From NCBI RefSeq assembly GCF_000717025.1, contig NZ_JNXG01000017.1, positions 350,249 to 414,248 of the forward strand: DNA of 64,000 nt. Direction: 5' to 3'. The DNA comes from Streptomyces atroolivaceus. GTDB taxonomy: Bacteria > Actinomycetota > Actinomycetes > Streptomycetales > Streptomycetaceae. Of the stretch, positions 17,970 to 28,824 are shown one piece after another. The position numbers and the translations under genes are program-made. Each line of letters starts with the position of its first letter. Position 1 is the stretch's first letter. Under the pieces are notes generated by a model that saw nothing but the letters and a program-made list of their open reading frames with translations, did not search any database and was not told where the DNA came from.

Positions 17970-19049
17970 CTAGAACACCACCAGCGCGCGTCCGCCCTTG
18001 CCCGCGATCATGTTGTCGAAGGCCGCCGGGATGCCGTCCAGCCCGATCCGCTCCGTCACCAGCATGGAGAGGTCGAACCGCCCTGCGCGGATGTGTTCGG
18101 CGAGCACCGGCAGGTCGCGTGCCGGGTCACTGTTCCCGTAGACGCAGCCGGTGAGGGAGCGGCCCCAGTGGAAGATCTCCAGGGCGTTGAAGGTCACCTG
18201 CTGGTCCTTGCCGCCGATGCCCACGACCGTGGTGCGGCCTCCGCGGCGGGTGGACTCCCACGCCCCGCGGATCGTGGCGGGGCGGCCCACGCACTCCACG
18301 GCGACGTCCGCGCCCTGGCCGCCGGTGAGCTTGCGGATGGCGCGCGGCGTGGTGTCGGACGCGACGACGTAGTCGGTGGCACCCGCCCGGCGGGCGAGTT
18401 CCTCCTTCTCCGGTGAGACGTCCACGGCGATGATCTTCGATGCTCCGGCGATGCGGGCGGCCTGCAGGACGGCGAGACCGACCCCGCCGATCCCGAAGAC
18501 GACGACGCTCTCGCCCTCGCGCACCCGGGCGGAGTGGTGGATCGCTCCGTACCCGGTCAGGACAGCGCAGCCGAGCAGGGCCGCGTCGTCGAGCGGGATG
18601 CCGGCCGGGGCGGGCAGCACGCAGTTCGCGGCGACGACGGTCTCCTGGGCGAAGGCCGCGACGTTCAGGCCCGGGTGGAGTTCGGTGCCGTCGGCCGTAC
18701 GGGCGTGGATGTTCGCCGCACCCTTGAGGGCGTCGGCGCAGAGCCAGACCTCACCGATGCCGCAGTGGAAGCACGCTCCGCAGGACGGCGCCCAGTTGAG
18801 GACGACGGGGTCGCCCGCGGCGACGTGGGTGACGCCCTCGCCGACGGCGCGGACCGTACCGGCGCCCTCGTGGCCGAGGACGGCGGGGACGGGCAACCGC
18901 ATGGTGCCGTTGGACAGGGACAGGTCGGAGTGACAGACACCGGCGGCGGCGAGAGAGACGCTCACCTGGCCGGGGCCCGGCTCCGGGAGTTCGATGTCGG
19001 TGATCTCCAGCGGAGCTCCGACGGCGGGAAGTACAGCGGCGCGGACCAC
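17970..19049 (-). CDS. Zinc-dependent alcohol dehydrogenase (MDR family)
   Basis: The 359-residue protein shows catalytic zinc ligands Cys39 (GVCHSDLS) and His60-Glu61 (VLGHEGAG), the structural zinc set Cys90, Cys93, Cys96, Cys104 (CGACFHCGIGEVWLC), and the cofactor fold VFGIGGVGLAVLQAA with an Asp (AVDVS) favouring NAD. It resembles the class III/benzyl-alcohol branch of medium-chain dehydrogenases. It begins 31 bp after the aldehyde dehydrogenase gene, so the pair forms an operon turning an alcohol into an acid by way of the aldehyde. The identity of the alcohol is not given by sequence. Confidence 0.92.
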   Translation of the reverse strand: MVRAAVLPAVGAPLEITDIELPEPGPGQVSVSLAAAGVCHSDLSLSNGTMRLPVPAVLGHEGAGTVRAVGEGVTHVAAGDPVVLNWAPSCGACFHCGIGEVWLCADALKGAANIHARTADGTELHPGLNVAAFAQETVVAANCVLPAPAGIPLDDAALLGCAVLTGYGAIHHSARVREGESVVVFGIGGVGLAVLQAARIAGASKIIAVDVSPEKEELARRAGATDYVVASDTTPRAIRKLTGGQGADVAVECVGRPATIRGAWESTRRGGRTTVVGIGGKDQQVTFNALEIFHWGRSLTGCVYGNSDPARDLPVLAEHIRAGRFDLSMLVTERIGLDGIPAAFDNMIAGKGGRALVVF

Positions 19050-19080
19050 GAACAGACTCCTCGGTGGATCGGCGTGGGGA

Positions 19081-20475
<1,395 letters not shown>

Positions 20476-20550
20476 GGCTGTTCCTCCCGGGCTCGCTGTG
20501 CCTGCCGCCGAAGCCGTGCGTCGTACGGACGGATGCCGTCCCGGCCCCAA

Positions 20551-20565
20551 ACTAGCGCTGTTAGT
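20551..20565. promoter_or_regulatory. Candidate TetR operator, ACTAGCGCTGTTAGT
   Basis: A near-palindrome 76 bp upstream of the aldehyde dehydrogenase start. Its reverse complement matches that of the site at 15347-15361 in 12 of 15 positions, including the outer ACTA and TA-T ends. Confidence 0.6.
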
Positions 20566-20702
20566 TTTTCGGCGCCAGGGAACCGCTGGAGACACAGGTC
20601 ACGCACGGCCGGTGCCACACTCGCACGCCGGGGCGGGGAATGCCCCGGGCAGGGGCGGTCACTGCGCGCGCGGTGGCCGGGGAGCGCCGCCGTCCGGCCG
20701 CG

Positions 20703-21965
20703 TCAGGTGGAGTTCCGCCTGGCGCGAGGGCGTTCGCGCCGGGGTGTGCGTGCCGCGGGCGCCGGTCCGGCACCCGCCGTCCCGGCCCCGGCTCCGCCGC
20801 CCCTGAGTCCGAGCCCCGCCGCCCCCACGAGCAGGACCCCCAGCATCACGAACGGCGCGCCGGTGCCCGCGACTCCCGCGGTCAGTCCTGCCGAGGCGGG
20901 GGCCGCGACCTGGCCGAGCCGGTTGCCGGTGAGCCTGAGGGCGAGGGCGGTGGAGCGGGCCGCCGCGGGGGCCGCCTGGACGACGGTGGTCATCGACAGC
21001 GGTTGGCCGAACCCCAGGCAGAAGCCCAGCACGGCGAGCATCACGGCGAGCCCCCACACCGGGACGGGCAGGGCGACGGCCGCACAGAGGAGGCCGCCGA
21101 GCAGACAGGTCGTGGAGAGCAGAGCGGCTCGGCCGACGATGCGCAGCACGGGTGACATGACGAGCCGGCAGGCGATGGTCGCGGCGGCCCGCAGGCTGAG
21201 CAGCAGGCCGACGGTGGCGGGTGGGATGCCCCGGTCCTCGCCGACCACCGGCAGGTAGGCGGTGAGGATGTCGGTGGCGCTGAGCACGGCGAGGCTGATG
21301 AAGATGCCGGCCGGGACTCCCCGGGCGCGCAGGATGCTGCCCACCGGCACCTTCTCGGCTGCCTGCCGGTGCGCACCAGGGGTCCTGGGGTGCTCGATGC
21401 GCCACAGCGAGGTGAAGGAGACGGCGGCGACGGCCGCCGAGACGAGCAGGGCGAGGGTGCTCGTACGGGCCATCTCGCCGTCCTGCTCGGAGATGAGGTA
21501 GCCCGCGGCGATCGGTCCGACGAGCTGGCCGAGGGAGGCGCCGATGGTGAAGTGGCCGAAATTGCGGTCCTGCTCGGCGGGCGGCGACTGCCGGGCGACG
21601 AGCGACTGGGCGCCGATCACGAAGCAGAGGTGGCCGAGACCCATGAGCCCGCTCCAGGCGGCCAGCACCGGGAGGGAGCCCGAGGTGCCGCTGAGCGCGC
21701 AGCCGCCGCCGATCAGGACGACCCCGACGGGCAGCAGCGGTGCGCAGCGGCCGTGATCGGTCCGCCGGCCCAGCGGTACGGCGGCGAAGAGCGGCAGCAG
21801 CGCGTACACACCGGCTATGACACCGATCGCGCGCTCGTCGGCACCCAGCGAGAGAGCCCGGTAGGAGACGGCTGGCCGCGCCATCGACACCGCCCCCTGC
21901 GCGAAGGCGAAGGCGATGACGAGGCGCAGCAGCCAGCCCCTGCCGGGCCGTGGTTCCGGAGGCAT
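20703..21965 (-). CDS. MFS transporter
   Basis: The 420-residue protein has 12 predicted membrane helices. The MFS motif A-like loop after helix 2 is LGRRTDHGR, and the second half begins near RGVPAGIFISLAVLSATDI. The C-terminal tail is Arg-rich and cytoplasmic (ARTPRRERPRARRNST). It starts at ATG 21965, whose last base is also the first base of the CitMHS gene's TGA (TGATG), so the two are translationally coupled. The substrate is unknown; coupling with a citrate-type carrier hints at an organic acid or metal chelate. Confidence 0.88.
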   Translation of the reverse strand: MPPEPRPGRGWLLRLVIAFAFAQGAVSMARPAVSYRALSLGADERAIGVIAGVYALLPLFAAVPLGRRTDHGRCAPLLPVGVVLIGGGCALSGTSGSLPVLAAWSGLMGLGHLCFVIGAQSLVARQSPPAEQDRNFGHFTIGASLGQLVGPIAAGYLISEQDGEMARTSTLALLVSAAVAAVSFTSLWRIEHPRTPGAHRQAAEKVPVGSILRARGVPAGIFISLAVLSATDILTAYLPVVGEDRGIPPATVGLLLSLRAAATIACRLVMSPVLRIVGRAALLSTTCLLGGLLCAAVALPVPVWGLAVMLAVLGFCLGFGQPLSMTTVVQAAPAAARSTALALRLTGNRLGQVAAPASAGLTAGVAGTGAPFVMLGVLLVGAAGLGLRGGGAGAGTAGAGPAPAARTPRRERPRARRNST

Positions 21966-23386
21966 CAGATGATTCCGAAGAGGATCCCGGCGCCGAGGAC
22001 CACCAGGGAGGTGAGCACGGCCCACTTGACCGTGAAGCGGGTGTGGTCGCCGAACTCGACCTTGGCCATGCCGACCAGGACGTAGACGGCGGGCACGAGC
22101 GGGGACGACATGTGCAGCGGCTGCCCCACGATGGAGGCACGCGCGATCTCCAGGGGGGAGACGCCGTGGGCGGCGCCGGCCTCGGCGAGCACGGGCAGCA
22201 CTCCGAAGTAGAAGCCGTCGTTGGACATGAAGTAGGTGAGGGGGAGGCTCAGCAGGCCGGTGACGAGGGCCATGTGCGGACCCATCGCCTCGGGAATCGC
22301 CCCGACGAGCCAGTCCGCCATGTGTTCGACCATGCCGGTGCCGGTGAGTACGCCGGTGAAGACGGCTGCGGCGAAGACCATGCCGGAGACGTTGAGCACG
22401 TTGTCGGCGTGGGCCGCGATCCTGGCCCGCTGGTCGGGCATGTGGGGGAAGTTGACGGTGAGGGCGAGGGCCGCGCCGAGCAGGAAGAGCACCGGGATCG
22501 GCATGAGTTCCATGATCATGGCGGTCAGCAGGGCGATGGTGAGGCCGGCGTTGAACCAGTACAGCCGGGGACGCAGCGTCGGCCTGTCGGGGTCGAGCCC
22601 CTTGAACTCCTCCTCCGCGTCACCGTCCTGCGCGTCGCCGTCCTCGGCGGCGTCCGCACCGCCCGCACCACCGGCGCCGGCACCCTTCGGGCCCTTCGTG
22701 AGCCTGTCACCGCCGCCCGCACCGACGAGCACGGTCTCGGGCTCGGTCACCAGCACCTCGTCGAGGGTGAGCACGCCGAGCCGCTTGCGCTCACGGCGGC
22801 CCAGGACGCAGGCGAGGAGGATGACGGCGAGCAGTCCGACGGCCAGGGCCGGGATCATCGGGACGAAGATGTCGGCCGCGTCCACCTTGAGCGCGGTGGC
22901 CGCCCGGGCGGTGGGACCGCCCCAGGGCAGGGTGTTCATGACCCCGTTCGCGGTGGCCGCGACACCGGTCATGACGACCAGGCTCATCTTCAGCCGCTTG
23001 TAGAGCGGATACATCGCCGAGACGGTGATCATGAAGGTGGTGGAACCGTCGCCGTCCAGCGAGACGATCGCGGCGAGCAGGGCCGTACCGATGACGATCC
23101 GCATCGGGTCGGCCTTGCAGAAACGCAGGATGGCCCGGACGATCGGGTCGAAGAGACCGACGTCGATCATCACGCCGAAGTAGACGATGGCGAACATGAG
23201 CATCGCCGCGGTCGGCGCGAGGGTGCCGACCCCTTCGATGACGTAGTCACCGAGGTTCGCGCCCTGTCCGACGGCCACGCAGAACAGGGCGGGGATCAGG
23301 ACCAGCGCCGCGATCGGCGACATCTTCTTCGTCATGATCAGGACCAGGAAGGTCGCGATCATGGCGAAGCCGAGGATTGTCAACAT
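21965..23386 (-). CDS. CitMHS family citrate-metal symporter
   Basis: The 473-residue protein has about 12 membrane helices and the CitMHS family stretch VSLDGDGSTTFMITVSAMYPLYKRL. A long charged cytoplasmic loop rich in Gly/Ala/Asp/Glu lies around residues 230-265 (GGADAAEDGDAQDGDAEEE). CitMHS carriers (B. subtilis CitM/CitH; a characterised S. coelicolor homologue) import citrate complexed with divalent or ferric metal. A 5+5 bp inverted repeat (GTTCA/TGAAC) lies 15 bp before the start, and a 16-bp motif shared with the tctC promoter lies 75 bp before it. Confidence 0.9.
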   Translation of the reverse strand: MLTILGFAMIATFLVLIMTKKMSPIAALVLIPALFCVAVGQGANLGDYVIEGVGTLAPTAAMLMFAIVYFGVMIDVGLFDPIVRAILRFCKADPMRIVIGTALLAAIVSLDGDGSTTFMITVSAMYPLYKRLKMSLVVMTGVAATANGVMNTLPWGGPTARAATALKVDAADIFVPMIPALAVGLLAVILLACVLGRRERKRLGVLTLDEVLVTEPETVLVGAGGGDRLTKGPKGAGAGGAGGADAAEDGDAQDGDAEEEFKGLDPDRPTLRPRLYWFNAGLTIALLTAMIMELMPIPVLFLLGAALALTVNFPHMPDQRARIAAHADNVLNVSGMVFAAAVFTGVLTGTGMVEHMADWLVGAIPEAMGPHMALVTGLLSLPLTYFMSNDGFYFGVLPVLAEAGAAHGVSPLEIARASIVGQPLHMSSPLVPAVYVLVGMAKVEFGDHTRFTVKWAVLTSLVVLGAGILFGII

Positions 23387-23400
23387 ATGGGATACCTAAC

Positions 23401-23414
23401 GTTCACCTTTGAAC
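23401..23414. promoter_or_regulatory. Inverted repeat GTTCA-cctt-TGAAC near citMHS start
   Basis: Perfect 5-bp arms with a 4-bp spacer, 15 bp upstream of the CitMHS start codon. It may be a repressor site or a weak leader hairpin. Confidence 0.35.
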
Positions 23415-23460
23415 TTCACCGGTGCCGGCGGTCCGGACGACGTTAGGGGCCCCGAAGCAG

Positions 23461-23476
23461 CGTTAACAAGATGTTG
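23461..23476. promoter_or_regulatory. Shared motif CGTTAACAAGATGTTG upstream of citMHS
   Basis: This 16-mer matches CGTTAACGAGCTGTCG (48509-48524, upstream of tctC) at 13 of 16 positions. Both copies have the same orientation relative to the transporter gene and nearly the same distance to its start (75 and 69 bp). Confidence 0.55.
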
Positions 23477-23506
23477 ACGTGTGAGCAATACGAGCAAAAC
23501 CCCAGG

Positions 23507-25687
23507 TCAGCGAGTCGGTGTTACGGAGACAGGGACGGCGTTGAGCACCGCGGTACCGGACAGCGGGTCCAGGAGGGTGCCGTCCAGGAGCTGGTTCACG
23601 TTGACGCCGGGCTCCGCCCCGGCGACCGACATGCGGGTGCCCGGGCGGCTGTGGCCCCATCCGTGCGGGAGGCTCACGACCCCGGGCCGCACGGAGTCGG
23701 TGATCTCGGCGGGCGCGTCGACCTCACCGCCCGCCGCGGTGATCCGGGCCGTCTCGCCTTCGGCGAGTCCGATCCGGGCCGCGTCGTCGGGGTGGATCTG
23801 CAGGGTGCAGACGTTCGAGCCGCCGCGCAGCGCGGCGACGTTGTGCATCCAGCTGTTGTTGGACCGCAGGTGGCGGCGGCCGACGAGGACGAGTCCAGCG
23901 GGCCGCGCGCCGATCGACGCGCGGAGCCGGGGCAGGTCGGCGGCGATCGGCGCCGGGAACAGCTCGATGCGGCCGCTGCGGGTCCTGAGCACCTGCGGGA
24001 TGCGCGGCTTCAGCGGGCCGAGGTCTATCCCGTGCGGACGCGCGAGGAGCTGCTCCAGCGTGAGGTCGTACGGGCCGAGCCGCAGCATCAGGTCGAGACG
24101 GCGCTCGGCGCCGGTGCGGCCGGTCAGGTTGCCGGCGAGCTCCTCGGGGAGTCCGGCCCTGGCGAGCGTCGTCGTGATGACCAGGTCGTCGACCGTCTCG
24201 GGCGGAGCACCGTGGTTGCCGCCGACGGCGAGGACCAGCCGGGCGAGGATCTCGCCCTCGTCCATCCGGCCCTCCTGCAGCGGCACGGCCGGGCGGCTGT
24301 ACCGGACCTGGTTGCGGACGGCGAAGGAGTTGAACGCGAAGTCGAAGTGGGCGCTCTGCGAGGGCGGGGGCGGGGGCAGTACGACGTCCGCGTGGCGCGC
24401 GGTCTCGTTGAGATACGGATCGACGCTGACCATGAAGTCGAGGCCGTGCGCGAGCGCCCGGTCCAGGCGGTCCCCGTCGGGCGCGGAGAGCACCGGGTTG
24501 CCCGCGATGACGATCAGCGCCCGGATCCGGCCCTCCCCCGGTGTCTCGATCTCCTCGGCGAGTGCGGCGGCGGGCAGTTCGCCCTTGGCCTCGGGATGCC
24601 CGGAGACCCGGCTCCTCCAGCGGCCGAGGTCGAAGCCCTTGCCCGGCGCGGCGGCGCGCGGTGCGCGGGCGGTCGCGGAGAGGGGGAAGAGCGCACCGCC
24701 GGGCCGGTCGAGGTTGCCGGTCAGGATGTTGAGTACGTCGATGAGCCAGCTGGCCAGGGTTCCGTGCTCGACGGTGCAGCTGCCGATGCGCCCGTAGACG
24801 GCGGCGGCGGGGGCGGCGGCCAGCTCGCGGGCGATCTCCCGGATGGTGTCCGCGTCCACGTCACAGGCCGCGGCCACCGCCTCGGGGGTGAAGTCCGCAA
24901 TGGCTTCGGCCAGTTCGTCGTATCCGTCCAGGTGCCCGGCGAGCGCGCCGGGGTCGGCGAGCTTCTCCTCGACGACGACCTGGGTGAGTGCGGCGAGCAG
25001 CAGGGCGTCGGTGCCGGGCCTGATGGCGGCGTGCCGGTCGGCCAGCCGCGCGGTGCGGGTGCGGCGCGGGTCGATGACGGTGAGGGTGCCACCGCGCCGC
25101 CTGAGCGCCTTGAGCTTCCCCGGGAAGTCGGGGGCGGTGCACAGGCTGCCGTTGGACTCCAGCGGGTTGGCGCCGATCAGCAGCAGATGAGCGGTGTGGT
25201 CGAGGTCGGGTACGGGGATGGCGTGGGCGTCGCCGAAGAGCAGTCCGCTGGAGACGTGCTTGGGCATCTGGTCGAGGGTGCCGGCGGTGAAGACGTTGCG
25301 GGTGCCGAGCGCGGACAGCAGCAGCGGCGGATAGAGCCCGCCGGCCATCGTGTGCACGTTGGGGTTGCCGAGGAACACCCCGACGGCCTGCTTGCCGTGC
25401 TCCTCGATCAGGGCCGGGATCTTCGCCGCGATCGCGTCGAACGCCTCGGTCCAGGTCGCCTCGCGCAGGACGCCGTCCTTGCGGACGAGCGGTGTGCGCA
25501 GCCGGTCCGGGTCGGCGTCGAGGCCCCCGAAGGAGGCGCCCTTGGGGCAGATGAAGCCCCGGCTGAAGACGTCCTCGCGGTCACCCCGGGCACCGGTGAC
25601 CGAAGTCCCCTCGATGGTGAGGGTGAGTCCGCAGGTGGCTTCGCAGAGCGGGCAGACACGCAGAGCGGTACGGGTTTCGTGGGACAC
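23507..25687 (-). CDS. Molybdopterin-dependent oxidoreductase (4Fe-4S)
   Basis: The 726-residue protein has the N-terminal [4Fe-4S] motif Cys12, Cys15, Cys19 and Cys47 (CPLCEATCGL ... FICPKG), then molybdopterin-binding domains (GTLDQMPKH, LLIGANPLESNGS, NLDRPGGALFP, VIAGNPVLSAPDGD) and the C-terminal dinucleotide-binding domain (SWMHNVAALRGG, VSLPHGWGH). It belongs to the formate dehydrogenase/nitrate reductase (DMSO reductase) superfamily, has no Tat signal, and is therefore cytoplasmic. Physiological substrate unknown. GTG 25687 places the cysteine motif at the usual distance. It follows a TetR gene on the same strand with a palindrome in between. Confidence 0.9.
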   Translation of the reverse strand: MSHETRTALRVCPLCEATCGLTLTIEGTSVTGARGDREDVFSRGFICPKGASFGGLDADPDRLRTPLVRKDGVLREATWTEAFDAIAAKIPALIEEHGKQAVGVFLGNPNVHTMAGGLYPPLLLSALGTRNVFTAGTLDQMPKHVSSGLLFGDAHAIPVPDLDHTAHLLLIGANPLESNGSLCTAPDFPGKLKALRRRGGTLTVIDPRRTRTARLADRHAAIRPGTDALLLAALTQVVVEEKLADPGALAGHLDGYDELAEAIADFTPEAVAAACDVDADTIREIARELAAAPAAAVYGRIGSCTVEHGTLASWLIDVLNILTGNLDRPGGALFPLSATARAPRAAAPGKGFDLGRWRSRVSGHPEAKGELPAAALAEEIETPGEGRIRALIVIAGNPVLSAPDGDRLDRALAHGLDFMVSVDPYLNETARHADVVLPPPPPSQSAHFDFAFNSFAVRNQVRYSRPAVPLQEGRMDEGEILARLVLAVGGNHGAPPETVDDLVITTTLARAGLPEELAGNLTGRTGAERRLDLMLRLGPYDLTLEQLLARPHGIDLGPLKPRIPQVLRTRSGRIELFPAPIAADLPRLRASIGARPAGLVLVGRRHLRSNNSWMHNVAALRGGSNVCTLQIHPDDAARIGLAEGETARITAAGGEVDAPAEITDSVRPGVVSLPHGWGHSRPGTRMSVAGAEPGVNVNQLLDGTLLDPLSGTAVLNAVPVSVTPTR

Positions 25688-25782
25688 GGGCCCTCCCCGG
25701 GGCGGCGGCAGCGGTGGCGCGCGGGCGTGATCCGGCGTCCCACGGCGCGCTCGGCGGGCGTGGACTCCCGGCGGACCGAGCA

Positions 25783-25794
25783 TACCGACCGGTA
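25783..25794. promoter_or_regulatory. Near-palindrome TACCGACCGGTA before oxidoreductase gene
   Basis: 10 of 12 positions fit a palindrome. It is 96 bp upstream of the oxidoreductase start and just after the TetR stop, suggesting a separate, TetR-controlled promoter. Confidence 0.45.
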
Positions 25795-25847
25795 CGGATG
25801 GTGGCGAGGTCTCGGCGCGACCGGTTGTCCCGTCCGCCCCGGCCCCT

Positions 25848-26477
25848 TCAGTCGAGGATCCGCGAGAGATAGGCCTGGAGCAGGACCCTGGTCTCCGCTA
25901 TCAGGTCCGGGTCGCCCGCCGGGTCGGCACGGAAGGCGAGCTGGAGGAGGGCGTCGGCGGCCTGCACGCAGACCAGGACCGTACGGAGCAGCCGGGCATC
26001 GGCGGGGGCGCCGTCGCGCCCCCGGCCGAGATGGCCGGAGAGGAGCTCCGTCAGGCGTCCCGCGACCAGCCGGTTCACCTCCTCGTCGAGCGGACCCGCG
26101 GCCGGCACGGGCGGGCCGAAGTCGACGAGGGCGAAGCCGGGGACGGAGCGCTTCATCGCCAGGTACTCGTCGAGCACCGCGTCGATGGCCGCACGCCATT
26201 CCCGCTCCGGTATCCCCTCGAGCCTGGCGACCACCCGCCGGGCGTAGGCCTCCAGGTTGCGCTCGGCCAGGGCGTCGACCAGCGCCCTCTTGTTGGGGAA
26301 GAAGCGGTAGACGGAACCTATGGGCACTCCGGCCCTGTCGGCCACCGCCCGGGTGGAGAGCTGCTCGTAACCGGCCTCGTCGAGCAGGGCGGCACCGGCG
26401 TCGAGGATGCGGGCGAGACGGTCGGCGCTCCGTTGCTGCACGGGGACGCGTCGGAGGTTCGTATGAGCGTGGGACAC
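25848..26477 (-). CDS. TetR family regulator
   Basis: The 209-residue protein has a TetR helix-turn-helix (STRAVADRAGVPIGSVYRFFPNKRALVDAL) and a C-terminal domain beginning near residue 90 with an acidic/aliphatic ligand pocket sequence that I cannot assign to a ligand class. Start is GTG 26477. It lies 160 bp upstream of the molybdopterin oxidoreductase on the same strand and diverges from hmgA. Either neighbour may be its target: a near-palindrome precedes the oxidoreductase, and an inverted repeat sits in the interval shared with hmgA. Confidence 0.85.
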   Translation of the reverse strand: MSHAHTNLRRVPVQQRSADRLARILDAGAALLDEAGYEQLSTRAVADRAGVPIGSVYRFFPNKRALVDALAERNLEAYARRVVARLEGIPEREWRAAIDAVLDEYLAMKRSVPGFALVDFGPPVPAAGPLDEEVNRLVAGRLTELLSGHLGRGRDGAPADARLLRTVLVCVQAADALLQLAFRADPAGDPDLIAETRVLLQAYLSRILD

Positions 26478-26517
26478 GGTCCCATCATGCCCGTATGCCG
26501 TTGACGGGCCACGTTTC

Positions 26518-26543
26518 GATTCCTACGGTGATGCATAGGATTC
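26518..26543. promoter_or_regulatory. Inverted repeat GATTCCTA ... TAGGATTC in hmgA promoter region
   Basis: Arms at 26518-26525 and 26536-26543 match at 7 of 8 positions with a 10-bp spacer (about two helical turns centre to centre). It lies between the divergent TetR gene and hmgA, suiting an operator. Confidence 0.45.
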
Positions 26544-26588
26544 TTCGTCAGGGGATCCACGGGATTCCTCATCCACCGGGAGCGCAAG

Positions 26589-27908
26589 ATGAGCGGCATC
26601 GAACAGGCGAGGAAAGCGGCGGAGAATCCGGGCCACAGTTCCGGCTTCGGCAACGAGCACAGCTCGGAGGCCGTCCCGGGCGCCCTGCCGCACGGCCGCA
26701 ACTCGCCCCAGCGTGCCCCCCTCGGGCTGTACGCCGAGCAGCTCAGCGGCTCGGCCTTCACCGAACCCCGCGCCCGCAACCGCCGGTCCTGGCTCTACCG
26801 GATCCGCCCCTCGGCCGCCCATCCCGCCTTCGTCCGCATCGACAACGGCACCTTGCGCACCGCCCCCTTCACCGAGACCGCCCCCGACCCCAACCGGCTT
26901 CGCTGGGACCCGCTCCCCGACCCGGCACCCGGTACGGACTTCCTCGACGGCCTGTGGACGCTGGGCGGCAACGGAGACGCCACGCAGCGCACCGGCATGG
27001 CGGTGCACCTGTACAGCGCGAACTCCTCCATGACGGACCGCGTGTTCAGCGACTCCGACGGCGAGCTCCTGATCGTTCCCGAGCGCGGCGGCCTGCTGCT
27101 CCGCACGGAACTGGGGCTGCTGGCGGCCCGGCCGGGCCAGATCGCGCTGATCCCCCGGGGGGTGCGCTTCCGCGTCGAGCTGCTGGACCCCACGGCCCGG
27201 GGCTACGTCTGCGAGAACTACGGCCAGCCCTTCGTCCTGCCCGACCTGGGTCCGATCGGTGCCAACGGCCTGGCGAACGCGCGGGACTTCCTGGCTCCCG
27301 TCGCGGCGTTCGAGGACCACGAAGGCCCGGTCGAGGTGGTCAACAAGTTCTGCGGGAACCTCTGGTCGGCGACGTACGGGCACTCGCCCCTCGACGTGGT
27401 CGCCTGGCACGGCAACCACACGCCGTACGTCTACGACCTGCGCCGCTTCAACGTCCTCGGCACGATCAGCTACGACCACCCGGACCCGTCGATCTTCACC
27501 GTGCTGACCTCGCCGTCCGACACCCCGGGGCTGGCGGGCGTCGACTTCGTCGTCTTCGCCCCGCGCTGGCTGGTCGGCGAGGACACCTTCCGCCCGCCCT
27601 ACTTCCACCGCAACGTGATGAGCGAGTACATGGGGCTGATCGAGGGCGCGTACGACGCCAAGGCGGGCGGCTTCGTGCCGGGCGGCGGCTCGCTGCACAA
27701 CATGATGTCGGCGCACGGCCCGGACCGTGAGACCTTCGACCGGGCGAGCGCGGCGGAGCTGAAGCCGCAGAGGATCGACGACGGTCTGGCGTTCATGTTC
27801 GAGACCCGCTGGCCGGTCACGGCGACCGCGCAGGCGGCGGGCGCGGGCCATCTCCAGCGCGGGTACGACGACGTGTGGCAGGGTCTGAGCCGCAACTTCC
27901 GGCCGTGA
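26589..27908 (+). CDS. hmgA: Homogentisate 1,2-dioxygenase
   Basis: The 439-residue product matches the usual length and sequence of Hmg[11 protein letters not shown] near the start, [37 protein letters not shown], and the iron ligands in [17 protein letters not shown] (His, Glu) and MMSAHGPD (His). The non-haem Fe(II) enzyme opens the ring of homogentisate to maleylacetoacetate in tyrosine/phenylalanine breakdown. The other genes of the pathway are not in the window. A GGGAG sits at good distance from ATG 26589. A GntR regulator follows at 34 bp on the same strand. Confidence 0.97.
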   Translation: MSGIEQARKAAENPGHSSGFGNEHSSEAVPGALPHGRNSPQRAPLGLYAEQLSGSAFTEPRARNRRSWLYRIRPSAAHPAFVRIDNGTLRTAPFTETAPDPNRLRWDPLPDPAPGTDFLDGLWTLGGNGDATQRTGMAVHLYSANSSMTDRVFSDSDGELLIVPERGGLLLRTELGLLAARPGQIALIPRGVRFRVELLDPTARGYVCENYGQPFVLPDLGPIGANGLANARDFLAPVAAFEDHEGPVEVVNKFCGNLWSATYGHSPLDVVAWHGNHTPYVYDLRRFNVLGTISYDHPDPSIFTVLTSPSDTPGLAGVDFVVFAPRWLVGEDTFRPPYFHRNVMSEYMGLIEGAYDAKAGGFVPGGGSLHNMMSAHGPDRETFDRASAAELKPQRIDDGLAFMFETRWPVTATAQAAGAGHLQRGYDDVWQGLSRNFRP

Positions 27909-27942
27909 GACCGCACCGCCGGCCGCACCGCAGAGAGATCGG

Positions 27943-28728
27943 GTGAACCGGATGAATCAGGTGAACGAGGCGGGCCGGACGCCCGGGTTCGCCCCCGACT
28001 CCCTGCTGCTGAACCGGAAGCTGCCCCTCTGGTACCAGGTGTCGCAGTCCCTGCGGGCCTCCATACTGGGCCGCCCCCAGGACGCCTCGACGCGGCTGCC
28101 CACGGAGGAACAGCTCGCCGTGCACTACGGCGTCAGCGTCCTCACCATGCGCCAGGCCCTGAAGGAGCTGGAGGGCGAAGGGCTGATCAGCAGGCACCGG
28201 CGGCGCGGCACGTTCATCGAACCGCGCGCCCGGCGGGTGTCGCCGGTCCGGCTGCTGGGCTCGATCGACGCGATCGTCGCCCAGCAGTCGGGCGAGCGGA
28301 CGACGGTTCTCGGCCACGGCCGGGCGCCCGTCCCCGGTGATCTCTCGGAGTTCTTCCCGGACTGCTCCGAGGTGGTCAGCTACCGGCGGCTCCGCTGCGA
28401 CGACGGCACGGGCGAGCCCACCAACTGGGCGGAGAACGCGGTACGCCCGGAGATCGCGGCCCGGCTCGACGTGGCCGATCTGGAACGGTGGCCGATGACC
28501 AAGGTGCTGCGCGACGCCGTCGGCGTACGGATCTCCCGGATCACGGACACCGTCGAGGCACGCCTCGCCGACCCCGGCACGGCCGAGCTGCTCCAGGTCC
28601 CGTTGCTCAGCCCGATCCTGCACTACACCGGCGTGACGTACGACGAGGACGGCACGGTGGTGGACGTGGCGCGCATCCGCTACCGGGGAGACCGCTTCTC
28701 CTTCTCCGTGACCGTCGACGCGCACTGA
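27943..28728 (+). CDS. GntR/HutC family regulator with UTRA domain
   Basis: The N-terminal winged helix (LPTEEQLAVHYGVSVLTMRQALKEL, residues 53-77) is followed by the RHRRRGTFIEPRA wing and a C-terminal UTRA ligand domain (residues 95-255). HutC-type GntR proteins sense small organic acids, sugars or amino-acid catabolites. It lies 34 bp after hmgA, so it may sense homogentisate or a related acid; that is inferred from position only. GTG 27943 has AGAGAG five bases upstream; ATG 27952 is an alternative. Confidence 0.87.
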   Translation: MNRMNQVNEAGRTPGFAPDSLLLNRKLPLWYQVSQSLRASILGRPQDASTRLPTEEQLAVHYGVSVLTMRQALKELEGEGLISRHRRRGTFIEPRARRVSPVRLLGSIDAIVAQQSGERTTVLGHGRAPVPGDLSEFFPDCSEVVSYRRLRCDDGTGEPTNWAENAVRPEIAARLDVADLERWPMTKVLRDAVGVRISRITDTVEARLADPGTAELLQVPLLSPILHYTGVTYDEDGTVVDVARIRYRGDRFSFSVTVDAH

Positions 28729-28824
28729 CGGCGGGGCCGCGGACGGACGGTCGCGGCGATAGTCCGGCAGACGGTCGTCACGCGGGCGGGCGGACGGTCG
28801 TCACGCGGGCGGGCGGTCGTTACG

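Noticed and set aside
23471..27730. 1419-residue plus-strand open frame across the molybdopterin gene, TetR gene and hmgA
   Set aside because: It is low-complexity and antisense or out of frame to three well-supported genes.
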